The notes under the pieces are model-generated. The model was not told where the DNA came from, ran no database searches, and was given only the letters and a program-made list of their open reading frames with translations. A DNA stretch of 49,444 nucleotides from CBDDRG01 sp051306415 (GTDB lineage Bacteria > Pseudomonadota > Gammaproteobacteria > Pseudomonadales > Porticoccaceae), in contig JBPPNE010000060.1 in NCBI GenBank assembly GCA_051306415.1, positions 1-49,444 of the forward strand. The letters run 5' to 3'. The position numbers and the translations under genes are program-made. Within the stretch, counting starts at the first letter, position 1; each line of letters opens with the position of its first letter. This document shows, in pieces, positions 8,951-18,117 of this stretch.

Positions 8951-9312
8951 GGGTTGATCCAGTAGGATTTATTGCAGTTTCGAAACGTCGTGCGAGGGCG
9001 GCCATGGTAGCCAAGGGGGGATCAACGAACAAGGGCGCCGGACCGCCACGTCAACCACCACGGCCGAAGACGGAAGTGCGGGAATAAAAATAAACGGTTA
9101 GCTCGGCCAACCGAACAAGCACCCCGACAACTGGTCAGCATTGAATGCCGTAAATGAGCGGAATACACTACCACCGCTACAGTATGTGCGCAGAGCAGGT
9201 AAGACCCTTCCAGAAATCCACACGCAGTTGCCAAGACGGTCGCCCAATGGCCTCTCCCAGCCGTCGCAGCGCTGGCCAACCAGCTCGACTCCAAGTAGGG
9301 AGATTGACCGTC
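8951..9312. other. divergent intergenic region trpB / GH26
   Basis: About 360 bp between divergent genes. It holds the palindrome GTTTCGAAAC (8977-8986) near trpB. No convincing promoter hexamers, gene or terminator was found. Frames open here extend the GH26 gene upstream but lack coding character. Confidence 0.5.
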
Positions 9313-10512
9313 ATGAAACAACCGTGTCTTGCTGTCATTTGCCTGTTCTTGCTGTGCACGCTAGTTACCGTGGACATTGTTGCTTCCGAAACGGCGGTTG
9401 CCGCCCCAGAAACCCGCCCAATCGACCATCGACAGACTGCGCCTGGCGAACCCGCAAATCCCAGCGCCAGTGACGATGCGCACAAACTCCTCAAATTCCT
9501 CTACAACCTGAACCGAGACCAGTGGTCGGGCGGCGCGATCGTCGGACAGCAGATTGGCAACCCGGAACAGGCGGTGGGAGATGAGTCCGAGGTGCGCAGT
9601 TACACCCACGTCATCGAGGGCCTGCACCGGGCGACCGGCAAATGGCCCGCACTGGTCGGACAGGAATACGAGTACGACCGTTCCTTCACATTGGATGAAA
9701 TCAAGGCAGCCAATAAGAATCTGAAGGATCACTGGAGCAAAGGCGGCCTTGTCACCGTTGGCTTTGCTCCTACTAATCCCTGGGGGAAAGCCCAGGATTG
9801 GTCCGACATCAACACCACAAAGCCGGATAAAGCCGTAGATCTCAATCAACTCTTGCCTGGTGGTAGTAAACGGGCTGAGTGGCTCGCCAAGCTCGATATC
9901 ATCGCGGCAGGGCTAGCCGACCTGCGTGATGCCGGCGTGGTGGTGCTTTTTCGTCCGATGATGGAAATGAACCAAATCGTTTTTTGGTGGGGCAAAAACA
10001 CCGACGCCAAGCCCCCGCGCAATTTCCCCCACCACGCTTATAAAGCGGTGTTCAGAGATATGTTCGATTATTTCACCCACAACAAGGGCCTGAATAACCT
10101 GCTCTGGGTGTTTTCTCCCGGGGTCAGTAACCAGTGGTCATCGTATCCCTACCCCGGTGATGCCTATGTCGATATCGTCGCCGGCACCTATTACAGTGAT
10201 GGCGGTGTCGACCAATATGGATTGTCGGCTTCGCCCGGCTATGACGATTTTCTGTCCTACCGCAACAAAGCTATCGGTCAGGGCGAGTGGGGCAAGGGGG
10301 ATTGGTCGGACGACCGTCAGGGCAAATTTGACAACCGGGCTCTGGTGAACGAGGTATCGAACAATTTTCCCAGACTTTCCTATTTCATGGTTTGGACAAA
10401 CTGGAAAGGCATGAAGATGGCTATCGTGGATAATCAACACGCGTCCGAGTTGATGAATGACTCGCGCGCCATTTGCCGGGGCGACCCGCGGCTGAACTGG
10501 CGCGACAATTAA
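9313..10512 (+). CDS. secreted glycoside hydrolase family 26 (beta-mannanase type)
   Basis: A 399-residue secreted enzyme. Start ATG 9313 is preferred over the upstream in-frame ATG 9154 because it gives a clear signal peptide (MKQPCLAVICLFLLCTLVTV) and follows AGGGAG. The GH26 fold is shown by FRPMMEMNQIVFWWG, where E is the expected acid/base, and by a later IGQGEWGKG, where E may be the nucleophile. The FSPGVSNQWSSYPYPGDAYV block fits strand beta-5/6 of GH26. Family members cut beta-mannan or related glycans. It is monocistronic with no transporter nearby, so the substrate is inferred only from family. Confidence 0.8.
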   Translation: MKQPCLAVICLFLLCTLVTVDIVASETAVAAPETRPIDHRQTAPGEPANPSASDDAHKLLKFLYNLNRDQWSGGAIVGQQIGNPEQAVGDESEVRSYTHVIEGLHRATGKWPALVGQEYEYDRSFTLDEIKAANKNLKDHWSKGGLVTVGFAPTNPWGKAQDWSDINTTKPDKAVDLNQLLPGGSKRAEWLAKLDIIAAGLADLRDAGVVVLFRPMMEMNQIVFWWGKNTDAKPPRNFPHHAYKAVFRDMFDYFTHNKGLNNLLWVFSPGVSNQWSSYPYPGDAYVDIVAGTYYSDGGVDQYGLSASPGYDDFLSYRNKAIGQGEWGKGDWSDDRQGKFDNRALVNEVSNNFPRLSYFMVWTNWKGMKMAIVDNQHASELMNDSRAICRGDPRLNWRDN

Positions 10513-10600
10513 CTCGGCAACTAACGCAAGATAACGCAAGCACCTCGGCGTCCTGCTGTGTTGCTGGTTACGCCTCTCTAATAATCCAGGAGACTGCACC

Positions 10601-12142
10601 ATGCCAGCCCCCCAGCTACTCGCGAAGAACGACAGCGCCGATATCTGTTTACTCCCGCAAATGGCCAATCGCCACGGTCTCATCACCGGCTCCACTGGCA
10701 CCGGCAAAACCATTACCCTGCAAGTACTTGCCGAACGTTTTTCCGCGATCGGCGTGCCCTGCCTGCTCGCCGACGTCAAGGGCGACCTCTCCGGCATTGC
10801 CAAGGCTGGCGGCACTAACACCAAAATCGCCGCGCGGGCAAATCAGCTCGGTCTGACCGATTTCACCTACAGCGCATTTCCAACGACGTTCTGGGATGTC
10901 TGGAGCCAGCAGGGCCACCCGGTCCGCGCAACGGTGTCGGATATGGGGCCGCTGCTGCTGGCACGAATGCTAACCCTCAACGAGACCCAAACCGGTGTGC
11001 TGTATCTGGTGTTCAAGATCGCCGACGACAACGGACTGCTGTTGCTGGATCTAAAAGACCTGCGCGCGATGCTGCAGTTTGTTGGCGATCAGGCCGGTGG
11101 CTTCACTACCGAATACGGTAACATTTCCGCCGCCTCCGTCGGAGCCATCCAGCGCGGCCTGCTGACGCTCGAATCACAGGGTGGCGACCAGCTTTTCGGC
11201 GAACCGATGCTCAACATCGCCGATCTCATGCAGACCGATGGCGGGCGCGGCGTTATCAATATCCTGGCCGCCGACAAGCTGATCGGCGCACCCAAAGTCT
11301 ATTCGGTGTTGCTGCTGTGGCTGTTGGCGGAGTTATACGAGAACCTGCCCGAGGCGGGCGATCTCGACAAACCCAAGCTGGTGTTCTTCTTCGACGAGGC
11401 TCATCTGTTGTTCGACAACGCCCCCGCCGTGCTGGTGGACAAGATTGAACAGGTCGCGCGGCTGATTCGCTCCAAGGGCGTCGGCGTCTACTTCATCACC
11501 CAGCGCCCGGCCGATGTTCCGGACGAGATTGCCGCGCAGCTCGGCAACCGCATCCAGCACGCCCTGCGCGCCTTTACGCCGAAAGACCAGAAAGCGGTGC
11601 GCGCCGCCGCCGACACCATGCGCGACAACCCCGGTCTCGATGAAGCAGAGGCTATCATGGAGTTGGAAGTCGGCGAGGCGCTGGTTTCGCTGCTCGATGA
11701 AAAAGGCAAGCCCGGCGTCACTGAGCGCGCTTTCATTGTGCCACCGCAGAGCCAGGTCGGGCCGATCAGCGCCGAGGAGCGCCATGCGCTGATGCAAAGC
11801 TCGCTGGTTGCCGGACATTATGAGCAGACCATGGATAGGGAATCGGCCTACGAGATACTGAAGGCGCGCGCGGCTCAGGTGACGGCTGTAGCGGATGTGC
11901 CGACGGCAAGAACGTCGTCGAAACCGTCGCAAAGCGCCTCACCCACCGAACGCGAAGCAGCGGATACGTCGGACGGCGGCATCGGCGGACTGCTCGGCAC
12001 TATCCTCGGTGGGCGAGGTGGGCGCCGTGAAGGCACCGCTGAAGCTCTCGCGAAATCCGCTGCGCGCGCGATTGGCAGTCAGGTCGGCCGCGCCATCGTA
12101 CGCGGCGTACTCGGCAGTCTGCTGGGCGGCGGGCGGCGTTGA
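10601..12142 (+). CDS. DUF853/YjgR-type HerA-like P-loop ATPase
   Basis: A 513-residue cytoplasmic ATPase of the YjgR (DUF853) family, related to the HerA/FtsK translocase superfamily. Walker A is GSTGTGKT at about residues 32-39 and Walker B is LVFFFDEAHLLF near 265-276. The N-terminus around NRHGLITGSTGTGKTITLQ and LLADVKGDLSGIAKAGG is characteristic. The C-terminus ends in a glycine-rich run (LLGTILGGRGG and GVLGSLLGGGRR). ATG 10601 is preceded by CCAGGAGA. The biological role of the family is not established. Confidence 0.9.
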   Translation: MPAPQLLAKNDSADICLLPQMANRHGLITGSTGTGKTITLQVLAERFSAIGVPCLLADVKGDLSGIAKAGGTNTKIAARANQLGLTDFTYSAFPTTFWDVWSQQGHPVRATVSDMGPLLLARMLTLNETQTGVLYLVFKIADDNGLLLLDLKDLRAMLQFVGDQAGGFTTEYGNISAASVGAIQRGLLTLESQGGDQLFGEPMLNIADLMQTDGGRGVINILAADKLIGAPKVYSVLLLWLLAELYENLPEAGDLDKPKLVFFFDEAHLLFDNAPAVLVDKIEQVARLIRSKGVGVYFITQRPADVPDEIAAQLGNRIQHALRAFTPKDQKAVRAAADTMRDNPGLDEAEAIMELEVGEALVSLLDEKGKPGVTERAFIVPPQSQVGPISAEERHALMQSSLVAGHYEQTMDRESAYEILKARAAQVTAVADVPTARTSSKPSQSASPTEREAADTSDGGIGGLLGTILGGRGGRREGTAEALAKSAARAIGSQVGRAIVRGVLGSLLGGGRR

Positions 12143-12181
12143 ATTTGCGCCGCACACCTGTCCCCAGCGACGGCCGCGCGC

Positions 12182-13447
12182 TTATTTCAAGCCCATGCAG
12201 TTGGCGTAGTACGTCACCGTGGCCGGCCAGTCGGAGAAGATGCCGAGGATGCCGACCTTGCGGGCGAGAACGTCGAGCGCCTTGTACATGTCGCTATCGG
12301 TCTTGACCGCCTTGCCCTCGGTGTCAAACAGATAGTAGAAGCCTCCCTTCGACGCACCCTTGCGCAGATCGGAACGCTCGAAGGTCCAGGTGATGATGTC
12401 AAAGCCCGCCTCTTTTATGTCAAGAGCATACGGAGACGGCACAATCCGGTTGCCGGCGTCAATCGCGAGCAGTGCCGGCATCGGCGGAGCAACAATCTTC
12501 ACCCCCTGCGCTTTCAGCGCCTGCAACTCGGCCACCGTGAGCCGCGGAATGGGTGGGGTCACGGTAGGATCTACGCTGTCGAGATACACGGCCTGTTTAC
12601 CAAAGCGCGGCGCGTGCTGAATCCAGTAAAGGACATCGTCCTTGTTGAACGACTGCGGCCAGACGTCCCTGGGTTTGACGCCGGCAGCCTGGAATTCATC
12701 AATCATTTTCTGTGCGTAGTTGGCCTGACTGCCGAATACAGCGTTGATTCGGTCCGGATTCCCCGATTTCAGCTCGGGTGTGTGCTTTACGCCCAACTGC
12801 CGATTGAGCTCGATGCTTTCCGTCAACGTCAGCAAGGTACCGCGGCCCGTGTAGAGATCGGTTCGCCAGGGAGCGGTACCGCCGAGAAACTCCTCAGCCG
12901 TGGCGGCGTTCGGATTGCTCGCGTCCATCTTGCCCTTGAGAGTCTTGAACTCCGCGAGGGTGAGATCGCTGGCGCAGCAACTGGGTTTCGAGCCTTGGCC
13001 TGACCATGGCGTCGAGCACTGCGCATTCAACGGCGTGGCAACGATGTTGGTGGTGGTGTGCAAATCACACTCGGCGTGGCGACAAACCAGTTCACCGTCC
13101 TTGGTGAAGGTGACATCGCATTCGACGATACCCGCGCCCATGCGCGCAGCCGCGGTATAGGATTCTTTCGTGTGCTCGGGGAACTGCATCGCCGCTCCGC
13201 GATGGCCGATCGAAAATTTGGACTTATAGAAGGGTCCCTGTTTGCACTGCATCAACTTATCTTTCAGCGTGCTCTCATCCATGCCGTCAACCAGGTAGAA
13301 AGGCCGTGGACCCAACTGGACGCTGGCATCGGCGTGCCTGTTTGAATCTCCGTTCCGGTTGCTGCCGATATCCGCCTGGGCGACGATCGAGCCCAGTGTT
13401 GCCAGTACCGCCAAGATGGCGAATGCGTTGATCAATAGGCGTTTCAT
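12182..13447 (-). CDS. secreted glycerophosphodiester phosphodiesterase
   Basis: A 421-residue GDPD-family enzyme with an N-terminal signal peptide (MKRLLINAFAILAVLATLGS, cut likely after VAQA). The catalytic signature is IGHRGAAMQFPEHT, followed by the metal-binding VECDVTFTKDGELVCRH, where ExD and H are the expected ligands and acid/base. Such enzymes hydrolyse deacylated phospholipids to glycerol-3-phosphate and an alcohol. The long insert with several cysteines (HAECDLHTTTNI and CCASDLTL) suggests a disulfide-bearing periplasmic or extracellular protein. It is convergent with the DUF853 gene and has GAGAGGG before the ATG. Confidence 0.88.
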   Translation of the reverse strand: MKRLLINAFAILAVLATLGSIVAQADIGSNRNGDSNRHADASVQLGPRPFYLVDGMDESTLKDKLMQCKQGPFYKSKFSIGHRGAAMQFPEHTKESYTAAARMGAGIVECDVTFTKDGELVCRHAECDLHTTTNIVATPLNAQCSTPWSGQGSKPSCCASDLTLAEFKTLKGKMDASNPNAATAEEFLGGTAPWRTDLYTGRGTLLTLTESIELNRQLGVKHTPELKSGNPDRINAVFGSQANYAQKMIDEFQAAGVKPRDVWPQSFNKDDVLYWIQHAPRFGKQAVYLDSVDPTVTPPIPRLTVAELQALKAQGVKIVAPPMPALLAIDAGNRIVPSPYALDIKEAGFDIITWTFERSDLRKGASKGGFYYLFDTEGKAVKTDSDMYKALDVLARKVGILGIFSDWPATVTYYANCMGLK

Positions 13448-13688
13448 GGGAGCCCTCTCAGACTGAAGTTAAACGTTGGCTGGTGTGATAACGACGGATC
13501 TACCCTAGCCTCGATACATGTAGCCCTAATGGCGGTTGCGTTGCGGTTGTGTGAACGGCAGGATTGACGGCGGCGCAGGGCAGGAGGGTGGCGAGGACGA
13601 TGCGAGACGGGCACCGACCAAGTCTCGTCTTCACCCGGCACTGGAGACTTGGCATACTGCGGGCTCGCCAAACCACAGCGAGGCCTTT

Positions 13689-14465
13689 GTGGACAAGCAA
13701 ACCGTGATTGATCAGACGCACCAAGGCTGGAACCCCGATCAATACGCGCGCAATGCCCGCTTTGTCGCCGAGCTGGGAATGCCGGTGGTGGCACTGCTGG
13801 CGCCGGTGGCCGGCGAGCAGATTCTGGATCTCGGTTGCGGCGACGGCGCGCTGACGCGAGTGCTCGCGGATCTCGGCTGTCAGGTGGTGGGGGTGGATGC
13901 GAGCGCCGCCATGATTGACGCCGCGTGCGCATTGGGTCTGGATGCTCGGGTCATGGACGGGCGCGAGCTTGGGTTCGACGCGACCTTCGATGCGGTGTTT
14001 TCCAACGCCGCGCTACACTGGATGAAGGCGCCGGAAAAAGTCTTCGCCGGGGTCTGGCGCGCGCTCAAACCGGGCGGGCGGTTTGTCGCCGAGCTGGGCG
14101 GCCACGGCAATATCGCCACCATCACCGCTGCACTGGACCGGGCGCTGGCCAAACGCGGCATCGATGGCCGCAACCTCAATCCCTGGCTTTTTCAAACTCT
14201 GGACGAGTGCCGTCAGCACCTGACCACCGCCGGTTTCGTGATTGAATCCATGGATCTGTTTCCACGGCCAACACCATTGCCGGGCTGCGCATCGGGCTGG
14301 CTGGAGACCTTTGCGCAGAGCTTCATCGCCGCCGTACCGGCCGCCGGCCGCGCGGATTTTATCGCCGAGGTGGTGGAGCAGTGTCGTCCGCACCTGTGCG
14401 ACTCTGCTGGCCGCTGGACGGCGGACTATGTCCGCCTGCGCTTTCGCGCGATCAAGCCGCGCTAG
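13689..14465 (+). CDS. class I SAM-dependent methyltransferase
   Basis: A 258-residue methyltransferase similar to the trans-aconitate/malonyl-ACP methyltransferase group. Motif I is ILDLGCGDGALTRVL, the acidic residue of motif II is in VVGVDASAAM, and DAVFSNAALHWMK matches the conserved block after it; LKPGGRFVAELGG follows. The upstream frame is open to 13536, but GTG 13689 follows AGCGAGG at good spacing and gives a standard N-terminus (VDKQTVIDQTHQGWNPDQYA). The substrate is unknown. It stands between divergent and convergent genes and is probably monocistronic. Confidence 0.8.
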   Translation: MDKQTVIDQTHQGWNPDQYARNARFVAELGMPVVALLAPVAGEQILDLGCGDGALTRVLADLGCQVVGVDASAAMIDAACALGLDARVMDGRELGFDATFDAVFSNAALHWMKAPEKVFAGVWRALKPGGRFVAELGGHGNIATITAALDRALAKRGIDGRNLNPWLFQTLDECRQHLTTAGFVIESMDLFPRPTPLPGCASGWLETFAQSFIAAVPAAGRADFIAEVVEQCRPHLCDSAGRWTADYVRLRFRAIKPR

Positions 14466-14537
14466 CCGGCAAAAACGGAGGCGTTTTAGCGCAGGATTGT
14501 CGATACCGCGACGGCGGCAATCCTGCAATCAGCGAGT

Positions 14538-15362
14538 TTACTTGCCGGAGAAATTCGGTGCGCGTTTTTCCAGGAAGTGGGCCACGCCCTCCTTGAAATC
14601 GGCGCTCTTGATGCTGGCCTGCATTTCGTCCTGCGCCAGATCCAGTGCGCTGTCGAGATCCTGGAACAGGCTCTCCCACAACTGGTGCTTGATGACCCGC
14701 AGCGAGCGCGGCGAATTGTTGTTGGCCATGTCGTGGGCGATGGCCATGGCGGCAGGCAGAAAGCCTTCCGCCGGCAGCACGCGGTTGACGACACCCAGCG
14801 CCTTGGCTTCGACGCCGTCGAAGGTGCGTCCGCTGAGCCACACATCCATCGCGTTGGCAAAGCCGGCAATGCGCGGCAGCAGCCAGGCGCCACCGTATTC
14901 GACGATGAGACCGCGCTTGACGAAGGCGGAGGTGAACTTGGCGTTATCGGCGGCGATGCGCAGATCGCAGAACAGCGTCAGCACCAGGCTGATGCCGGCG
15001 CAGGGGCCGTTGATGGCCGCGATGATCGGTTTGGGAATGGCGGGGAAATACGAGTAGCGCTGCTTGAAATCGGCGCGCCCGGTCGCTGGTGGCTTTTTCG
15101 GCACGTCTTCGGGCGCGACCTTGGCACCGCCGGCCTCGTTGTTGAGGCCCTGCAGCAACGTCATGTCGGCGCCGGCGGAAAAGCCGCGCCCGGCACCCGT
15201 CAGCACGATGACATTGACGCCGCTGTCCTCCGCTGCGGTCATCGTGGCGTCCTGGATTTCGTCGGCCATGCGCCGCGTCCAGGCGTTCAGTTTGTCCGGC
15301 CGGTTCAGCGTGATGACGGCGACCTTGCCATCGACGTAGTAGAGGATTTCCCGGTATTCCAT
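14538..15362 (-). CDS. enoyl-CoA hydratase/isomerase family protein
   Basis: A 274-residue crotonase-fold protein. The oxyanion-hole segment is AGRGFSAGADMTLLQG and INGPCAGISLVL. The first classical hydratase glutamate is absent (AGISL instead of GGGCEL). An acidic residue appears later, in KRGLIVEYGGAWLLP, a pattern seen in non-hydratase or divergent members. An insert near residues 75-95 (EAGGAKVAPEDVPKKPP) is unusual. It acts on a CoA thioester in beta-oxidation or a related pathway. A GGAG site precedes ATG 15362. It belongs to the minus-strand acyl-CoA block but is separated from it by nudC. Confidence 0.85.
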   Translation of the reverse strand: MEYREILYYVDGKVAVITLNRPDKLNAWTRRMADEIQDATMTAAEDSGVNVIVLTGAGRGFSAGADMTLLQGLNNEAGGAKVAPEDVPKKPPATGRADFKQRYSYFPAIPKPIIAAINGPCAGISLVLTLFCDLRIAADNAKFTSAFVKRGLIVEYGGAWLLPRIAGFANAMDVWLSGRTFDGVEAKALGVVNRVLPAEGFLPAAMAIAHDMANNNSPRSLRVIKHQLWESLFQDLDSALDLAQDEMQASIKSADFKEGVAHFLEKRAPNFSGK

Positions 15363-15440
15363 CGCTATGCTCCGCTCTGATTATTGCTGTGGGGTTTCGG
15401 CGCCGACAACAGCCTTGACGTTTCCAAACGACTTTGTTTC

Positions 15441-15478
15441 AAGCCGATTTCGTTTAAAGCGGCTTTGCATAGTGCAAA
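15441..15478. promoter_or_regulatory. overlapping inverted repeats between nudC and the crotonase gene
   Basis: AAGCCG-N13-CGGCTT (15441-15465) overlaps TTTGCA-TAG-TGCAAA (15464-15478) just downstream of nudC. No T-tract follows on the minus strand, so this is not a classic terminator. It may be an operator or an mRNA structure; evidence is symmetry only. Confidence 0.3.
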
Positions 15479-15484
15479 ACCGGC

Positions 15485-16405
15485 TCAATTCATCTCGGCA
15501 AAGGCGCGCAACAGTTGAAAGCCGATGGCCATGGGGGGCGGCAGCAGAATGGTGCCGGGCTCGCCCTGGATCGCCGCCCTCACTTCCGCGCGAGATACCC
15601 AGCGCGCCTCTTCCAGCTCCTGGCCGTCGATGGTGATTTCTTCACTAAGTGCATCGGCAAAGCAGCCGATCATCAGCGACGACGGCCAAGGCCAGGGCTG
15701 CGTCGAGTGGTAGCGTACCGTGGACACCTGGATGCCGGCCTCCTCCATGATCTCCCGGCGCACCGCCTCCTCGATATTTTCCCCGGGCTCAACGAACCCG
15801 GCGAGGGACGAGTACATGCCCTTGGGAAACATGGCCTGGCGACCGACCAGCGCCATGTCGGCGCGCGTCGCCAGCATGATGACGACCGGGTCGGTGCGCG
15901 GAAAATGCTCGGCATTGCAGCTGTCGTTCAGGCACTTGCGCATGTAGCCAGCCTGACGCATCTCGCTGGGATGGCCGCAGACGGCGCAGAAGCGGTGGCG
16001 GGCGTTCCAGTCGAGAATCGCCTTGGCGGTAGCCAGTGTGGACGGGTCGCCCAAAGTCAGTTGCGGCGCCACCGCGCGCAAATCCATAAAGCGGCCGATC
16101 GCGCCAAAAGGCCCTTCTTTTTTTGGGTTTTCAACCGCCGAGATGTCGATGGCGAAATGGGCGATGCCGTCATCCAGGCCCAGAAACACCGTCGGCGCAT
16201 TGGAACCGAGATAACCGTCGAGCTGATCCGGATACAGCCAGCCAATGCCCGGGCCACTGCCGTGGCCGATCAGTGGTTGCAGCCGCCACAGTGGCACGAT
16301 GCGGGTTTGCGGCTTGGTCAATTGCGCCGCGAGCCAATCGGCATCGGTGCGATGGTGGCTGGCGCGATCCAGCGGACCGCCGGCAAAGGTATGGACTGCG
16401 GACAT
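15485..16405 (-). CDS. nudC: NADH pyrophosphatase / NAD-RNA decapping hydrolase
   Basis: NudC hydrolyses NAD(H) to NMN(H) and AMP and removes NAD caps from RNA. The four zinc cysteines lie in CAVCGHP and RKCLNDSCNAEHF. The Nudix box is GFVEPGENIEEAVRREIMEE, complete with REUxEE. The NADH-specific signature QPWPWPSSLM follows it. Length 306 is within the usual range for the longer, zinc-containing form. ATG 16405 follows AAAGGAT. It sits among acyl-CoA genes, which may be chance. Confidence 0.95.
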   Translation of the reverse strand: MSAVHTFAGGPLDRASHHRTDADWLAAQLTKPQTRIVPLWRLQPLIGHGSGPGIGWLYPDQLDGYLGSNAPTVFLGLDDGIAHFAIDISAVENPKKEGPFGAIGRFMDLRAVAPQLTLGDPSTLATAKAILDWNARHRFCAVCGHPSEMRQAGYMRKCLNDSCNAEHFPRTDPVVIMLATRADMALVGRQAMFPKGMYSSLAGFVEPGENIEEAVRREIMEEAGIQVSTVRYHSTQPWPWPSSLMIGCFADALSEEITIDGQELEEARWVSRAEVRAAIQGEPGTILLPPPMAIGFQLLRAFAEMN

Positions 16406-16475
16406 GGCTTTATCCTTTCGAGACGACGTAGGGTTCAGGCTTCTGGGTCATGATGGATTTGTCATGACCTGCTCG

Positions 16476-17615
16476 TCATGGCTTGTTGGTCATAATAATG
16501 GTTCCACTGGCGCCGAACATCCCACCGACGCCGTGGCAGACAGAAATTTCGGCGCCCTTCACCTGTGCCGGTGCAACGCCACGCAGCTGGCGCACGCTCT
16601 CCTGGAGCGCGTACATGCCATACATGCCAGAGTGCATGTAACTCAAGCCGCCACCGTTGGTGTTCATGGGCAGCTTGCCGCCCGGCGCGGTGTTGCGCTC
16701 CCAGATGAACGCGCCAGCTTCGCCGCGACCGACGAAACCCAGGTCTTCGAGGCCGTAGATCGGCAGGTGAGCGAAGGCGTCGTAGATCATCAGGTGATCG
16801 ACATCGCCGTGGCTGATGCCGGCCTCCTGAAACGCCTTGGCGCCGGAGACGCGAAACGCCCGCGAGGAGTTGAAATCCTGCATCTGGCTGATCATCGGCG
16901 TCTCCACGCTCTCGCCGGTGCCCATGATGTACACCGGCTTGGTTGGGAAGTCCTTCGCGCGCTCGGCGGAGGTCAGAATCAGCGCGCCGCCACCGTCGGT
17001 AACCAGGCAGCATTCCAAAATGTGGAACGGATACGCGATCATTTTGGACTTGAACACGTCCTCGACCGCGATCGGGTCGCGAAAGCTCGCGCGCGGGTTC
17101 ATGCCCGCCCACTCACGCTGCACCACGGCGACATTGGCGAGCTGCTCGTGGGTGAGGCCGTGATCCTTCATGTAGCGCAGCACCGGAATGGTGAACATCG
17201 TCGGCGGGCCGAGGCAGCCGAACGGGATCTCGAACTGGCCGACCAGGCTCGCAGGGTTGCCGCCGAGGCCCTTGCTGCCGATCCAGGAGCGGCCGCTCTC
17301 CCCATGGGTGATCAGCACCGTGGTGCACAGCCCCTCGCGGATTGCAGCCGCCGCGTGGCGGACGTGCAGCATGAACGAGCAACCGCCGACCATGGTGCCA
17401 TCGACCCAGGTCGGCGTGATACCGAGGTAGTGGGCGAGGTCGGTGGGCCACTCGGCGGCGCAGGCGATGCCGTCGATGTCCTTCGCGGTCAGCCCGCAGT
17501 CGACCATCGCGTTGAGCGCGGCGTCGGCGTGCAGCTGGATTTGCGACATGCTGGGGATCAGGCCGAGCTCGGTGGTCTCGGCGGCACCGACGATGGCGAC
17601 GGATTTGGGTTTCAT
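16476..17615 (-). CDS. thiolase-like protein (SCP-x/Ltp type)
   Basis: A 379-residue thiolase-superfamily protein of the lipid-transfer-protein (SCP-x, Ltp2) branch. The N-terminal nucleophile region reads MVGGCSFMLHVRHAAAAI; the C-terminal part has MNTNGGGLSYMHSGMYGM and EISVCHGVGGMFGASGT. Relatives in steroid side-chain degradation work as thiolases or as retro-aldolases in complex with a DUF35 partner. Here the start ATG overlaps the stop of the upstream DUF35 gene by four bases (ATGA), so the two are surely translated together and likely form a complex. The exact substrate is not deducible. Confidence 0.85.
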   Translation of the reverse strand: MKPKSVAIVGAAETTELGLIPSMSQIQLHADAALNAMVDCGLTAKDIDGIACAAEWPTDLAHYLGITPTWVDGTMVGGCSFMLHVRHAAAAIREGLCTTVLITHGESGRSWIGSKGLGGNPASLVGQFEIPFGCLGPPTMFTIPVLRYMKDHGLTHEQLANVAVVQREWAGMNPRASFRDPIAVEDVFKSKMIAYPFHILECCLVTDGGGALILTSAERAKDFPTKPVYIMGTGESVETPMISQMQDFNSSRAFRVSGAKAFQEAGISHGDVDHLMIYDAFAHLPIYGLEDLGFVGRGEAGAFIWERNTAPGGKLPMNTNGGGLSYMHSGMYGMYALQESVRQLRGVAPAQVKGAEISVCHGVGGMFGASGTIIMTNKP

Positions 17616-18046
17616 CGGCTGGTCTCCGCGCTGCTGTCGGCGCCAATGGGTCGGAATTTGGCGAGCGTGATGTCGGGGCTAACCGGGTCGAACACCACTT
17701 CGACGGGCATGTCCAGCACCAGCGCCTCCGGCGTCTGCGGCACGCCGACGATATTGGTCATCAGCCGCGGGCCCTCCTCCAGTTCGACCACAGCGATGGA
17801 ATAGGGCGCGGTTTCCCACTTGGGGAAGCGATGGTTGATGACATAGCTGAACAGCCGCCCGCGGCCACTGGCCTTGATCACGCTCACCGCGCGCGAACTG
17901 CACGCGGGGCAGAATGGCCGCGGCGGAAAGTAGATGTGCTGGCAGCCGCTGCACTGTTGCAGGCGCAACTCACCGGCCTTGGTGCCGTCCCAGAAATGCT
18001 GGGTCTCCGGCGTCGGGCGCGGCAACGTTTTTGGATTGATCCCCAT
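17612..18046 (-). CDS. DUF35 OB-fold/zinc-ribbon acyl-CoA-associated protein
   Basis: A 144-residue protein with a rubredoxin-like zinc ribbon (CSGCQHIYFPPRPFCPAC, about residues 35-52) followed by an OB fold (GRGRLFSYVINHR and PYSIAVVELEEGPRLMTNIVG). DUF35 proteins pair with thiolase-like or hydratase-like subunits and are thought to bind the CoA part of the substrate. It is directly upstream of, and overlaps, the thiolase-like gene. AGGGGGA precedes ATG 18046. Confidence 0.9.
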   Translation of the reverse strand: MGINPKTLPRPTPETQHFWDGTKAGELRLQQCSGCQHIYFPPRPFCPACSSRAVSVIKASGRGRLFSYVINHRFPKWETAPYSIAVVELEEGPRLMTNIVGVPQTPEALVLDMPVEVVFDPVSPDITLAKFRPIGADSSAETSR

Positions 18047-18117
18047 ATTTCCCCCTGGCTATTTTGTTGTGGGTGCCGCTGTACCCATAACACGAGGCCG
18101 ACTCCGTTGAAGTCGTT

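Noticed and set aside
16245..17804. 519-codon plus-strand open frame
   Set aside because: It is antisense to the thiolase-like gene and DUF35 and has no recognisable domain.
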